Below, piece after piece: positions 17,190-25,996 of a DNA stretch of 64,000 nt (the first letter of the stretch is position 1; every line of letters begins with the position of its first letter). Source of the DNA: Mucilaginibacter sp. (GTDB lineage: Bacteria; Bacteroidota; Bacteroidia; Sphingobacteriales; Sphingobacteriaceae); NCBI RefSeq assembly GCF_028288185.1, contig NZ_JAQBOF010000008.1:310001-374000 (forward strand), in the 5' to 3' direction. Below the pieces are notes generated by a model. It had not been told where the DNA came from. It did no database searches and saw nothing but the letters and a program-made list of their open reading frames with translations. The position numbers and the translations under genes are program-made.

Positions 17190-17954
17190 ATGTTCAGTTT
17201 AAAAGGAAAATCGGCTGTAATAACCGGCGGCGGCAGTGGGATAGGCAGAGCGATATCGGTGCTTTTTGCAAAGCAAGGCGCTATTGTACATATCATCGAA
17301 TTAAATGCTGATGCCGCAAAAGATACGGTTGATGAGATAGCGAAAGAGGGTGGTTCTGCATTTGCGTATAGCTGCAACGTGAGCGATCAGCAGCAAATTA
17401 TTGATACGTATGGTAAAATAGGCGAGATCAATATTTTGGTTAATAATGCAGGCATAGCCCATATTGGCGAGGCCACTACAACCAGTGAAGAAGATTTTAC
17501 CAGGATATTTAATGTCAATGTAAAGGGTGTATACAACTCGCTGTACGCTGCTATCCCGGCAATGAAAAATCAAGGCGGCGGTATTATTTTAAATATGGCA
17601 TCAATAGCCGCGGTGGTTGGTATCACCAGCAGGTTTGCTTATTCTATGAGTAAGGGCGCGGTATCTGCCATGACCTTATCCGTAGCGCGCGATTATTTGA
17701 ACGATAATATCCGCTGCAACAGTATATCACCTGCACGTGTACATACACCATTTGTTGATGGCTTTATCGCTAAAAACTATGCAGGGCAAGAGGACGCGAT
17801 ATTTGATAAATTATCAAAAAGCCAACCCATAGGCCGCATGGGTAAACCGGAAGAGGTTGCCTCATTAGCATTATACTTATGCAGTGATGAAGCAGGTTTT
17901 GTAACCGGTTGCGATTATTTGTTGGATGGCGGCTTTGTTAAATTGAACAATTAG
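17190..17954 (+). CDS. SDR oxidoreductase, probable 2-keto-3-deoxy-L-fuconate-type dehydrogenase
   Basis: A 254-residue classical short-chain dehydrogenase: cofactor loop TGGGSGIG (12-19), NNAG (85-88), catalytic Ser138, Tyr151 and Lys155 (YSMSK), and C-terminal GCDYLLDGGF. It follows the mutarotase by 9 bases. In oxidative 6-deoxysugar pathways one SDR oxidises the sugar and a second oxidises 2-keto-3-deoxy-aldonate at C4 to the 2,4-diketo form that the FAH-type hydrolase cleaves. I assign this second role because the other SDR (19781) looks more like a fucose dehydrogenase; the two could be reversed. Confidence 0.8.
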   Translation: MFSLKGKSAVITGGGSGIGRAISVLFAKQGAIVHIIELNADAAKDTVDEIAKEGGSAFAYSCNVSDQQQIIDTYGKIGEINILVNNAGIAHIGEATTTSEEDFTRIFNVNVKGVYNSLYAAIPAMKNQGGGIILNMASIAAVVGITSRFAYSMSKGAVSAMTLSVARDYLNDNIRCNSISPARVHTPFVDGFIAKNYAGQEDAIFDKLSKSQPIGRMGKPEEVASLALYLCSDEAGFVTGCDYLLDGGFVKLNN

Positions 17955-18072
17955 GCCTCACCCCGACCCTCTCCAAAGGAGAGGGGGTTGAATAAAGAAT
18001 TATAAAAAAAAGAAAATAAATATAAACCCTGCATCGAAGTCCCTCTCCTTTGGAGAGGATTTAGGGTGAGGC
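17955..18072. repeat. Palindromic repeat inside the catabolic operon
   Basis: Arms GCCTCACCCCGACCCTCTCC (17955-17974) and its imperfect reverse complement (18052-18072) bound the element; each arm also folds on itself (CCCTCTCC-AAA-GGAGAGGG at 17967-17985; CCTCTCC-TTT-GGAGAGG at 18042-18058). It begins directly after the SDR stop codon and ends just before the next gene. Sequences of this CTCACCCC...CTCTCC type are frequent in Sphingobacteriaceae, to my knowledge. It could set mRNA stability or partial termination between the operon halves. Confidence 0.8.
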
Positions 18073-18085
18073 TAAACACACTACA

Positions 18086-18943
18086 ATGAAACTAATAAGA
18101 TGGGGTAATCCCGGCAAAGAAAAAACCGGCGTAATTATTAACGATACCAAATACGATACATCCGCCTTCGGCGAAGATTATAACGAGCAGTTTTTTGAAA
18201 CTGACGGACTAGCAAGACTTGAAAAATTCCTGACTGATAATGAAGGCAAACTATCAAAAGTAAATGATAGCGAGCGTTTAGGCAGCCCTATTGCCAGGCC
18301 GTCAAAAATACTTTGTATCGGTTTAAACTATGCAGATCATGCTAAAGAAACCGGTGCCACCCCACCTGCCGAGCCGGTATTGTTCATGAAATCGACTACC
18401 GCGTTGGTTGGCCCTAATGATGATGTGATCATCCCTAAAGATTCGGTAAAGACTGATTGGGAAGTAGAACTGGTTGTTGTTATCGGCAAAAAAGCAAGTT
18501 ATGTTGATGAGGCTGACGCGCTGGATTATGTGGCGGGCTATGCTTTGCACAATGATGTATCAGAACGCGAGTTCCAGATAGAGCGCGGCGGTACCTGGGA
18601 TAAGGGTAAAGGTTGCGATACCTTTGCGCCGGTTGGTCCGTTTATGGCAACGCCTGATGAGTTGGGCGATATTAATAACCTGCGACTTTGGCTAAAAGTT
18701 AATGGCAAAACAATGCAGGATGGCAATACATCAAACTTTATATTTAATGTGCCATTTGTTATAGCTTATGTAAGTAAGTTCATGACGCTTTTGCCTGGCG
18801 ATATCATATCAACAGGTACACCTGCGGGCGTAGGCCTGGGTTTTAACCCACCCATATATTTAAAAGCGGGCGATGTAATGGAACTGGGTATTGATGGCTT
18901 AGGCGAATCAAAACAAGTGTTAAAAGCCTATGCCAAGAATTGA
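18086..18943 (+). CDS. FAH-family hydrolase, probable 2,4-diketo-3-deoxy-L-fuconate hydrolase
   Basis: A 285-residue fumarylacetoacetate hydrolase-fold protein. After a 60-residue N-terminal beta domain come KILCIGLNYADHAKE, then DWEVELVVVIGK and the acidic metal ligands (Glu-x-Glu and a later Asp), ALHNDVSERE, and the C-terminal PGDIISTGTPAGVG. In the oxidative L-fucose or L-rhamnose route this family splits 2,4-diketo-3-deoxy-aldonate into pyruvate and lactate. It overlaps the next gene by 14 bases, indicating one transcript. Automatic pipelines often call it ureidoglycolate lyase, which the context does not support. Confidence 0.83.
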   Translation: MKLIRWGNPGKEKTGVIINDTKYDTSAFGEDYNEQFFETDGLARLEKFLTDNEGKLSKVNDSERLGSPIARPSKILCIGLNYADHAKETGATPPAEPVLFMKSTTALVGPNDDVIIPKDSVKTDWEVELVVVIGKKASYVDEADALDYVAGYALHNDVSEREFQIERGGTWDKGKGCDTFAPVGPFMATPDELGDINNLRLWLKVNGKTMQDGNTSNFIFNVPFVIAYVSKFMTLLPGDIISTGTPAGVGLGFNPPIYLKAGDVMELGIDGLGESKQVLKAYAKN

Positions 18944-19760
18944 TTCACATCAACACTTTTGGAACTATGATCCGGTAAAACACGCCTGGATCAATGGCGA
19001 TATGGAGATCATCCAGGCAGATTTTTTGCCCGAAGATCTGGAACCTATTTTGCAAGAATATGGTTTTAATGGTTGTATATCAGTACAGGTAGATCAAACC
19101 GAAGAAGAAAATACCATGCTTTTAGATGATGCTGCAAAGCACGATTTTATAAAAGGCGTTGTAGGTTGGGTTGACTTTAAAGCCGAAAATATTGAAGATA
19201 GATTAGCTTACTATCAGCAATTTAAAAAACTAAAAGGCTTCCGCCATATTTTACAAGGCGAAACTGATAGAGCCTACATGCTAAATGCTGATTTTAAAAG
19301 GGGTATATCTAAACTAAAACAATTTGAATATGCTTATGATATTTTGATCTATACCGATCAGTTGGGGTATGCTAATGAGTTTGCGGCAGCTTTCCCTGAT
19401 CAGCCTTTTGTAATAGATCATTTGGCAAAACCAAAGATCAAAGATGGTGATATTACTGATTGGGCAAAGGATATGAAGGTCATAGCCCAAAACCAAAACG
19501 TAAGCTGTAAAGTATCAGGCATGGTTACCGAGGCCGATTGGAAAGCCTGGAAGCCCGAAGATTTTACGCCTTATATGGATGTGGTATTTGAAGCTTTTGG
19601 TGCCAACAGGGTAATGTTTGGGTCAGACTGGCCGGTTTGTCGGGTAGCTGCTACTTATGGCGAAATGCTAAGCATTAGTGAAGGATATGTCGCCAAACTT
19701 TCTGCGAATGAGCAGGGTAAGTTTTGGGGTGATAACGCGATTAAATTTTATAGTCTTTAA
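18930..19760 (+). CDS. Amidohydrolase family lactonase, probable L-fuconolactonase
   Basis: A 276-residue amidohydrolase-2 TIM barrel: N-terminal metal site RIDSHQHFWNYD, later FVIDHLAKP and the C-terminal FGSDWPVC with the conserved Asp. This is the pattern of L-fuconolactone and L-rhamnono-lactone hydrolases, which open the lactone made by the sugar dehydrogenase. Its start overlaps the end of the FAH-type gene by 14 bases, and the second SDR follows 20 bases later. Confidence 0.86.
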   Translation: MPRIDSHQHFWNYDPVKHAWINGDMEIIQADFLPEDLEPILQEYGFNGCISVQVDQTEEENTMLLDDAAKHDFIKGVVGWVDFKAENIEDRLAYYQQFKKLKGFRHILQGETDRAYMLNADFKRGISKLKQFEYAYDILIYTDQLGYANEFAAAFPDQPFVIDHLAKPKIKDGDITDWAKDMKVIAQNQNVSCKVSGMVTEADWKAWKPEDFTPYMDVVFEAFGANRVMFGSDWPVCRVAATYGEMLSISEGYVAKLSANEQGKFWGDNAIKFYSL

Positions 19761-19780
19761 ACAGAATAAAATACAAACAG

Positions 19781-20563
19781 ATGGATCTGCAGATAAAAAA
19801 TAAAGTTGTTATAGTAACCGGTGGTGCTAAAGGTATTGGCGAAGGTATAGTTAGATTACTGGCAAATGAGGGCGCTATCCCCGTAATAATTGGCCGTAAA
19901 GAAGAAGATAATTTAAAGATCGTGAATGATCTGAAAGCAAAAGGTCATGAAGCCTTCCAGGTAGTTGCCGAACTAACAGACCCCGACCAATGTGAAAATG
20001 CAGTAAAAGCGGTAATAGCCAAATATGGCCGTATTGAAGGCCTGATAAACAATGCGGGTGTTAATGATAGCGTTGGCTTGGAAAAAGGCAACTACGATGA
20101 TTTTATACGCAGCCTGCATCGTAACGTGGTACATTACTATCTGATGGCTAAATACGCGTTGCCCGAACTTAAAAAATCAAAAGGTAATATCGTAAACATC
20201 GGCTCTAAAGTGGCCGATACCGGGCAGGGAAATACATCGGCCTATGCTGCCGCAAATGGTGGCCGCAATGCCTTAACCCGCGAATGGGCCGTTGAACTTT
20301 TACCGTATGGGATAAGGGTAAACGCCGTAATTGTAGCCGAATGCTGGACACCGCTTTATGAAATGTTCATCAAGACACTGCCGAATCCCGAAGAAAAACT
20401 AAAAGATATTGTAAAAAACATCCCGTTAGGAAAACGCATGACCACTGCCGGCGAGATTGCCAATATGGTAGTGTTCCTGCTATCAGAAGTATCAAGCCAT
20501 ACTACCGGGCAGTTGATACATGTGGATGGCGGCTATACGCATTTGGATAGGGTGATAGAATAA
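19781..20563 (+). CDS. SDR oxidoreductase, probable L-fucose-type dehydrogenase, with Asn in place of the catalytic Lys
   Basis: A 260-residue SDR with TGGAKGIG (13-20) and NNAG (90-93). The catalytic region reads SAYAAANGGRNALTREW: Tyr155 is present, but the usual Lys four residues later is Asn159. The surrounding TREWAVEL and VNAVIVAECWTPLY segments are intact and the protein is full length, so this is not simple decay. The likely task is oxidation of L-fucose (or a related 6-deoxyhexose) to the lactone. It lies 20 bases after the lactonase gene. The assignment depends on context and general resemblance. Confidence 0.75.
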   Translation: MDLQIKNKVVIVTGGAKGIGEGIVRLLANEGAIPVIIGRKEEDNLKIVNDLKAKGHEAFQVVAELTDPDQCENAVKAVIAKYGRIEGLINNAGVNDSVGLEKGNYDDFIRSLHRNVVHYYLMAKYALPELKKSKGNIVNIGSKVADTGQGNTSAYAAANGGRNALTREWAVELLPYGIRVNAVIVAECWTPLYEMFIKTLPNPEEKLKDIVKNIPLGKRMTTAGEIANMVVFLLSEVSSHTTGQLIHVDGGYTHLDRVIE

Positions 20564-20584
20564 TTTTTAATAATTACCTGTCAG

Positions 20585-21559
20585 ATGAGAACCTCGCTAT
20601 TTACATTGTTCTTGCTTTTATCATTAACCGGGCTTGCACAAAACAAAGTTATTGATCCGGGAGCGGTATGGCCTGATGATAAGGGCAACCATATTCAGGC
20701 GCATGGGGGCGGTATCATTAAAATTAAAAATACTTATTATTGGTATGGCGAGGAACGCTCAAAAGGATTAGACCCCGGTTACCGGTACGTAAGCTGTTAT
20801 TCATCAAAAGATTTGATGAACTGGAAATTTAAGGGTGATGTTGTGAAAATGTCTGACCCCGAGAATTTAGGTGCGGGCTGGATATTAGAACGCCCCAAAG
20901 TTTATTACAACAAACCAACCAAAAAATATGTCATGTATTTTCACCTCGATACCAAGAATTACCAGTATGCAAGGGTGGGTATTGCGGTGAGCGATAAACC
21001 CGATGGCAATTTTACATTCGTAAAAAGCTTTAGGCCATTAGATCATCAAAGCCGTGATATAGGGCAGTTTATTGATGATGACGGCACGGCATATTTAGTT
21101 TTCGAAGATCGTGCGCTTGGATTTCATATAGTTAAACTAGCCGATGACTACATGGGCGTTGAAAAAGAAATGAGCCTGGTGCGTATGCCTTTAGAAGGCG
21201 GGGCAATAGCTCATTATGATGGTTTATATTACGCCATCGGATCATCATTAACAGGTTGGAATCCTAATGCTAATAAATACGCTACAGCTACGTCATTGGA
21301 AGGCCCATGGAGTGAATTTAAAGATATTGCACTACCGGAAACCAAAACTTACCAGTCGCAATCCACCATGATGATAAAGGTAGTTGGTACAAAGTCAACT
21401 ACTGTAATTTTTATGGCAGATAAATGGAACCCAAAAGCACAATGGGATTCGCGCTATTTATGGATGCCGCTAGAGATTAGTAATGGTAAGCTATGGCTAA
21501 ATGAACCAAAGCCATGGAGTATTGATATTAAAACCGGCAGTTATAAATTTTCAAACTAA
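20585..21559 (+). CDS. GH43-like secreted glycosidase
   Basis: A 324-residue protein with signal peptide (1-18, ending GLAQ) and a five-bladed beta-propeller of the GH43 type. Visible elements are IQAHGGGIIKIKNTYYWYGE near the first strand, ILERPKVYYN with the acidic residue before Arg-Pro-Lys, SRDIGQFIDDDGTAYLVFEDR, and LEGGAIAHYDGLYYAIGSS with the Glu that acts as acid. The pattern is closest to GH43 members acting on beta-1,3-galactan or arabinan side chains; I cannot fix the subfamily. It follows the SDR gene by 21 bases, so a secreted enzyme is likely co-expressed with sugar catabolism. Confidence 0.82.
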   Translation: MRTSLFTLFLLLSLTGLAQNKVIDPGAVWPDDKGNHIQAHGGGIIKIKNTYYWYGEERSKGLDPGYRYVSCYSSKDLMNWKFKGDVVKMSDPENLGAGWILERPKVYYNKPTKKYVMYFHLDTKNYQYARVGIAVSDKPDGNFTFVKSFRPLDHQSRDIGQFIDDDGTAYLVFEDRALGFHIVKLADDYMGVEKEMSLVRMPLEGGAIAHYDGLYYAIGSSLTGWNPNANKYATATSLEGPWSEFKDIALPETKTYQSQSTMMIKVVGTKSTTVIFMADKWNPKAQWDSRYLWMPLEISNGKLWLNEPKPWSIDIKTGSYKFSN

Positions 21560-21599
21560 AATAATTATGCGACATTTACTATTCTCTAACCAATAGAAA

Positions 21600-23606
21600 A
21601 TGTACAGATCAGCCTTTCTAATTCATCTCGCTTTTATATCGTTATTTAATTCGGCGTATGCGCAATCAAAGCCCAAAGTGGCGGGAATTGATGTATGCGT
21701 TTATGGCGGCACATCGGCAGGCGTAATTGCAGCTTATGCCGCTGCTAAAATGGGTAAAAGTGTGGTGCTGATTGAACCCGGTAATCGTTTGGGCGGCCTT
21801 TCAACAGGTGGACTAGGTTTTACCGACATTGGCAATAAATACGTAGTTACCGGCCTTGCCCGCGATTTTTATCGCCGCATAGGCCAACATTACGGCAAGT
21901 TTGAGCAATGGACCTTTGAGCCAAAAGTAGCCGAAACAATTTTCCTGGACTATGTAAAAAGAGGAAACTTTAAGATCATCTATAATAACCGACTTAGAAA
22001 GGTAAGTAAAGCCGGTAATCATATTACGGCTATCGAACTGGAAAACTCGATAAATCCTGCATCAAAACCCCAAATCATAAAAGCAAGCCAGTTTATAGAT
22101 TGTACCTACGAGGGTGATTTAATGGCTAAAGCTGGTGTTAGCTACACCACGGGCCGTGAAGCAAATTCTGTTTATAACGAAACGGTTAATGGGGTTGAGA
22201 TAAGAGAGGGGCACCAGTTTCCTGATGGTATTGATCCATATAAAATTCCGGGTAAGCCCGAGAGTGGTTTACTTTGGGGGATAAGTAATGAAACGCTGGC
22301 ACCAATTGGCAGTGGCGACAAAAAGATCCAATCTTACAATTTCAGGCTTTGCCTAACCAATGACCCGGCCAATAAGGTAGACATTACCAAACCTGAAGGG
22401 TATGACTCGACACATTACGAGTTGTTGCTACGTTACCTTGCCGCCAAACCATCAAAAGATTGGAGCGCGTTTTTAAAGCCGGATATGATGCCAAATCATA
22501 AAACGGATATTAACAATAATGGCCCTTTTAGTACCGATATGATAGGGATGAATTATGCCTATCCTGATGGTGATTATGCAACCCGTACGGCTATTATTAA
22601 AGATCATGAAGTTTATACCAAGGGCTTGCTGTATTTTGTAGGCCATGACCCGCGTATGCCGTTAAACCTGCGCCAGCAAATGCTTAAATGGGGCTACCCA
22701 AAAGACGAGTACATCAACAACGGCAACTTTACCCCGCAGCTATATGTGCGCGAAGCAAGGCGTATGTTAGGTGCCTACACCATGACCGAAGCAAACTGCT
22801 TGCGTAAAGAAGTAGTTGAAGATGGAGTAGGGATGGGTGCTTACAATATGGACTCGCACAATGCAGAGCGCTTGGTGGTTAATGGCATGGTTAAGAATGA
22901 GGGCGATGTGCAGTTGAGGGGCATTAGTCCGTACCCAATAGCTTACAGGTCTATCACACCTAAAAATGCGGAGTGCAATAATTTATTGGTACCGGTTTGT
23001 TTGTCTGCCAGCCACATGGCCTATGGGTCTATACGGATGGAGCCAGTGTTTATGGTATTGGCGCAGTCGGCTGCTGTTGCGGCTTGCCAGGCTATTGATA
23101 AAAAAGTTGGCGTGCAACAAATAGATATTAAACAATTGCAGTCCGAATTAACTAATAATCCACTAGTTGACCATAGCACCGCCGAAATTTTGGTTGATAA
23201 TGATGATACCGAAAATATCATTAAAACAGGCCAATGGAAACGCGAAACCGTAGGCGGCTACGGTCCGTCATTTTTATTGGATACCGCAAAGGCACCCACC
23301 GAAATTAAGTTTATGCCGCAAATAAAAAAGGCAGGCAAATACCAGGTTTATATATATGTCCCCAAGGTATCGCATAGCGCTACCATCACTCAGGTACAAA
23401 TATTTGACGGACAAAACACCACTGCAAAAACCATCAATAAAAAAGATGTACAGGTGGTGGGCCAAACATCGGGCGAATGGGTAGCTATGGGTATAAGTCA
23501 GTTTTCAGCAGGTAAAAAAGCTTATGTGCAGGTATCTAACCAGGGCGCGGACGGTGTTGTTGTAGCCGATGCGGTTTTATTGGTATCTGTAGATGATAAA
23601 AAGTAA
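21600..23606 (+). CDS. Secreted FAD-dependent oxidoreductase with golvesin/xanthan-lyase-type C-terminal domain
   Basis: A 668-residue protein with signal peptide (about 1-22, ending AYAQ). Residues 28-60 form the dinucleotide-binding fold (CVYGGTSAGVIAAYAAAKMGKSVVLIEP), then GGLSTGG, which together identify the FAD_oxidored family. The last 130 residues (GPSFLLDTAKAPTEIKF, GKYQVYIYVPKVSHSA, VVVADAVLLV) resemble the golvesin-type beta-sandwich seen at the end of xanthan-lyase proteins, probably carbohydrate binding. Such exported flavoproteins are common in Bacteroidota glycan loci but their reaction is not established. It is preceded by GH43 with 40 bases between. Confidence 0.83.
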   Translation: MYRSAFLIHLAFISLFNSAYAQSKPKVAGIDVCVYGGTSAGVIAAYAAAKMGKSVVLIEPGNRLGGLSTGGLGFTDIGNKYVVTGLARDFYRRIGQHYGKFEQWTFEPKVAETIFLDYVKRGNFKIIYNNRLRKVSKAGNHITAIELENSINPASKPQIIKASQFIDCTYEGDLMAKAGVSYTTGREANSVYNETVNGVEIREGHQFPDGIDPYKIPGKPESGLLWGISNETLAPIGSGDKKIQSYNFRLCLTNDPANKVDITKPEGYDSTHYELLLRYLAAKPSKDWSAFLKPDMMPNHKTDINNNGPFSTDMIGMNYAYPDGDYATRTAIIKDHEVYTKGLLYFVGHDPRMPLNLRQQMLKWGYPKDEYINNGNFTPQLYVREARRMLGAYTMTEANCLRKEVVEDGVGMGAYNMDSHNAERLVVNGMVKNEGDVQLRGISPYPIAYRSITPKNAECNNLLVPVCLSASHMAYGSIRMEPVFMVLAQSAAVAACQAIDKKVGVQQIDIKQLQSELTNNPLVDHSTAEILVDNDDTENIIKTGQWKRETVGGYGPSFLLDTAKAPTEIKFMPQIKKAGKYQVYIYVPKVSHSATITQVQIFDGQNTTAKTINKKDVQVVGQTSGEWVAMGISQFSAGKKAYVQVSNQGADGVVVADAVLLVSVDDKK

Positions 23607-23691
23607 AGCTTCAGGTAACATCTGCCGTAATTATAAAATAGCTACCAAATAATTCGGCTTATAAAGTTCTGTATATACAAGCTCGTTTCCT

Positions 23692-23699
23692 TATGTTTG
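23692..23699 (+). promoter_or_regulatory. Possible -7 promoter box for the GH92 gene
   Basis: TATGTTTG matches TAnnTTTG exactly and lies 25 bases before the GH92 ATG at 23725. The -33 region has only a partial match (TTCTG near 23668). An ACCAAT motif sits between the box and the start codon. Confidence 0.4.
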
Positions 23700-23724
23700 A
23701 TCAACCAATAATCCACACCCTGAT

Positions 23725-25995
23725 ATGAAATTTTCCCGCAACTATAAACAGATATTAATTACACTGTTGATCCTGTTTTCAATAAGTGCAATTAATAAAG
23801 CCAATGCACAAAAGCTAACTTCGTTTGTCGATCCATATATTGGATCAGGCGGCCATGGGCATGTGTTTGTGGGTGCAAGCGTACCCTTTGGCGCGGTACA
23901 GATTGGGCCCGATAATTTATATAAAGGTTGGGACTGGTGCTCGGGCTATAATTATGCCGATAGTATATTGATAGGTTTCGCTCAAACACATTTAAGCGGG
24001 ACCGGTATTGGTGATCTGGCTGATATTTTAATGATGCCGTATACCGGCGGTGTGAAACTAGATAAAGGTGTAAGGGTAATTAAAGGGTTGAACGGCGCTA
24101 AAGATCATGAGCAAATAGAAACAGGATCGTACGCGTCGCGTTACTCGCACGCGACAGAAAAGGCCCGGCCAGGGTATTATTCGGTTAAGTTATTAGATCA
24201 TAATGTTGATGTTGAACTTACAGCATCCGAAAGGGTTGGGTTTCATCAATATCATTTCCCTGCGGGCAAGGAAGCGCATGTAATTATTGATCTGAAAGAA
24301 GGGATTAACGACCAAACACCAGACACTTATATTAAACAGGTTGATCCCTATACACTGGAAGGCTATCGTAAATCAAGAGGATGGGCTAAAGATCAATGGA
24401 TATTTTTTGCTATCCGTTCATCAGAGCCTTTGACAAAATTCGCGGTTTATAATAACAGCCAATTATTAGATGGAAATAGTGGGCAGGGCAACGCCATTAA
24501 GGGTCTCATTAGCTTTGACAAGGCCCCGTCTACGTTAAAATTAAAAGTTGGTATATCGCCGGTAAGTTCAGAAAACGCGCTGGATAATATTAATGCCGAA
24601 ATCCCCGGCTGGGATTTTGACAGCGTAGCAAAACAGGCTGATGCTAAATGGAACAAAGAGTTAAGTACCATAAAAGTTGAAACTTCTAATTTATCAGATA
24701 AACGTATTTTCTATACGTCATTATACCATACTATGATAGACCCTGCCATGTTTAATGACCATAATGGCGATTATAGGGGGACGGATAAAAAAGTTTATAA
24801 AAATGCGCCCTTTACTAATTATTCAGTATTCTCTTTATGGGATACCTATCGCGCGGCAAACCCGCTTTATACGCTTACACAACCCAAAAGGGTAGGTGAC
24901 ATGGTTAACTCTATGCTGGCTATTTATGATCAGCAGGGTCGTTTACCTATCTGGCACCTGATGGGTAATGAAACCGGCACAATGGTTGGCATTGGCAGCA
25001 TGCAGGTAATTGCCGAGGCTTACCTGAAAGGAATTAAAGGTTTTGATGCGCATAGAGCGTTTGATGCTATAAAAACTACCTCTAATCTTGATCTGTTAGG
25101 ATTAAAATATGTTAAGGATTTTCAGTATATCCCTTCAAATACCATCGGCAGCTCTACAGCAAGGGGGCTTGAATATGCTATAAGCGATGCCAGTACGGCG
25201 CTAATGGCAAAACAATTAAAAAAGGAAGACGATTACAACTACTACCTGAAAAGATCAAAAAATTATAAACTCTATTTTAACCCCGAAGATAGATTTTTGA
25301 GAGGCAGGCTTGCCGATGGAACTTTTCCGGCTAAGTTTTCGACTTTTAAATCAGGCGGTAATGAATACTCCGAAGGTAACGCCTGGCAGTACCTTTGGTT
25401 AGTGCCCGAAGATGTTAAAGGATTGGTAAATCTGTTAGGTGGCGAAAAACAATTTAATAATAAATTGGATAGTTTGTTTACCGTTCAAAGTGATATTAAG
25501 GGGCTGGATGATTTGACTGGTTTAATAGGCCAGTACGCGCATGGTAATGAGCCCAGCCATCATATAACTTACCTGTACAACTTTACCGGCCAACAATGGA
25601 AAACCGCCGAGAAAGTGCGTTATATCATGAAAAACTTTTATCTGAATAATCCCGATGGAATTATCGGTAACGAAGATTGCGGACAGATGTCGGCATGGTA
25701 TGTGTTTTCGTCAATAGGTTTTTACCCGGTATTCCCGGCTTCGGGCAAATATGTTATTGGCAGCCCGGTTGTTAAAAAGGCTACGCTGCAAACTACATCA
25801 GGCAAGCCATTTATTGTAGAAGCCGTAAATAATAATGAGCAAAATATCTATATCCAAAAAATAACGCTCAACGGCAAAAATTACCCTTATAGCTATATCA
25901 CCTATACTAATATGATGAAAGGCGGTACTATGAAAATTGTAATGGGCAGTAAACCTAATTATAAATTTGGAACAGGTATAGCAAGCCGGCCGTAG
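23725..25995 (+). CDS. GH92 family exo-alpha-mannosidase
   Basis: A 756-residue secreted protein with signal peptide (about 1-28, ending ANAQ). All GH92 marks are present: SFVDPYIGSGGHGHVFVGASVPFGAVQIGPD at the N-terminus is the classic opening, then SLWDTYRAANPL, EYSEGNAWQY with the acid Glu, YAHGNEPSHH (606-613) and GNEDCGQMSAWYVFSSIGFYPV. These residues build the Ca site and catalytic pair. Compared with the divergent copy at 10204, this one should be an active alpha-mannosidase. It converges with the GH28 gene at one base distance. Confidence 0.94.
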   Translation: MKFSRNYKQILITLLILFSISAINKANAQKLTSFVDPYIGSGGHGHVFVGASVPFGAVQIGPDNLYKGWDWCSGYNYADSILIGFAQTHLSGTGIGDLADILMMPYTGGVKLDKGVRVIKGLNGAKDHEQIETGSYASRYSHATEKARPGYYSVKLLDHNVDVELTASERVGFHQYHFPAGKEAHVIIDLKEGINDQTPDTYIKQVDPYTLEGYRKSRGWAKDQWIFFAIRSSEPLTKFAVYNNSQLLDGNSGQGNAIKGLISFDKAPSTLKLKVGISPVSSENALDNINAEIPGWDFDSVAKQADAKWNKELSTIKVETSNLSDKRIFYTSLYHTMIDPAMFNDHNGDYRGTDKKVYKNAPFTNYSVFSLWDTYRAANPLYTLTQPKRVGDMVNSMLAIYDQQGRLPIWHLMGNETGTMVGIGSMQVIAEAYLKGIKGFDAHRAFDAIKTTSNLDLLGLKYVKDFQYIPSNTIGSSTARGLEYAISDASTALMAKQLKKEDDYNYYLKRSKNYKLYFNPEDRFLRGRLADGTFPAKFSTFKSGGNEYSEGNAWQYLWLVPEDVKGLVNLLGGEKQFNNKLDSLFTVQSDIKGLDDLTGLIGQYAHGNEPSHHITYLYNFTGQQWKTAEKVRYIMKNFYLNNPDGIIGNEDCGQMSAWYVFSSIGFYPVFPASGKYVIGSPVVKKATLQTTSGKPFIVEAVNNNEQNIYIQKITLNGKNYPYSYITYTNMMKGGTMKIVMGSKPNYKFGTGIASRP

Positions 25996-25996
25996 G

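Noticed and set aside
18086..18943. Ureidoglycolate lyase
   Set aside because: The FAH fold is shared, but no purine-degradation gene is nearby and the operon fits 6-deoxysugar oxidation.
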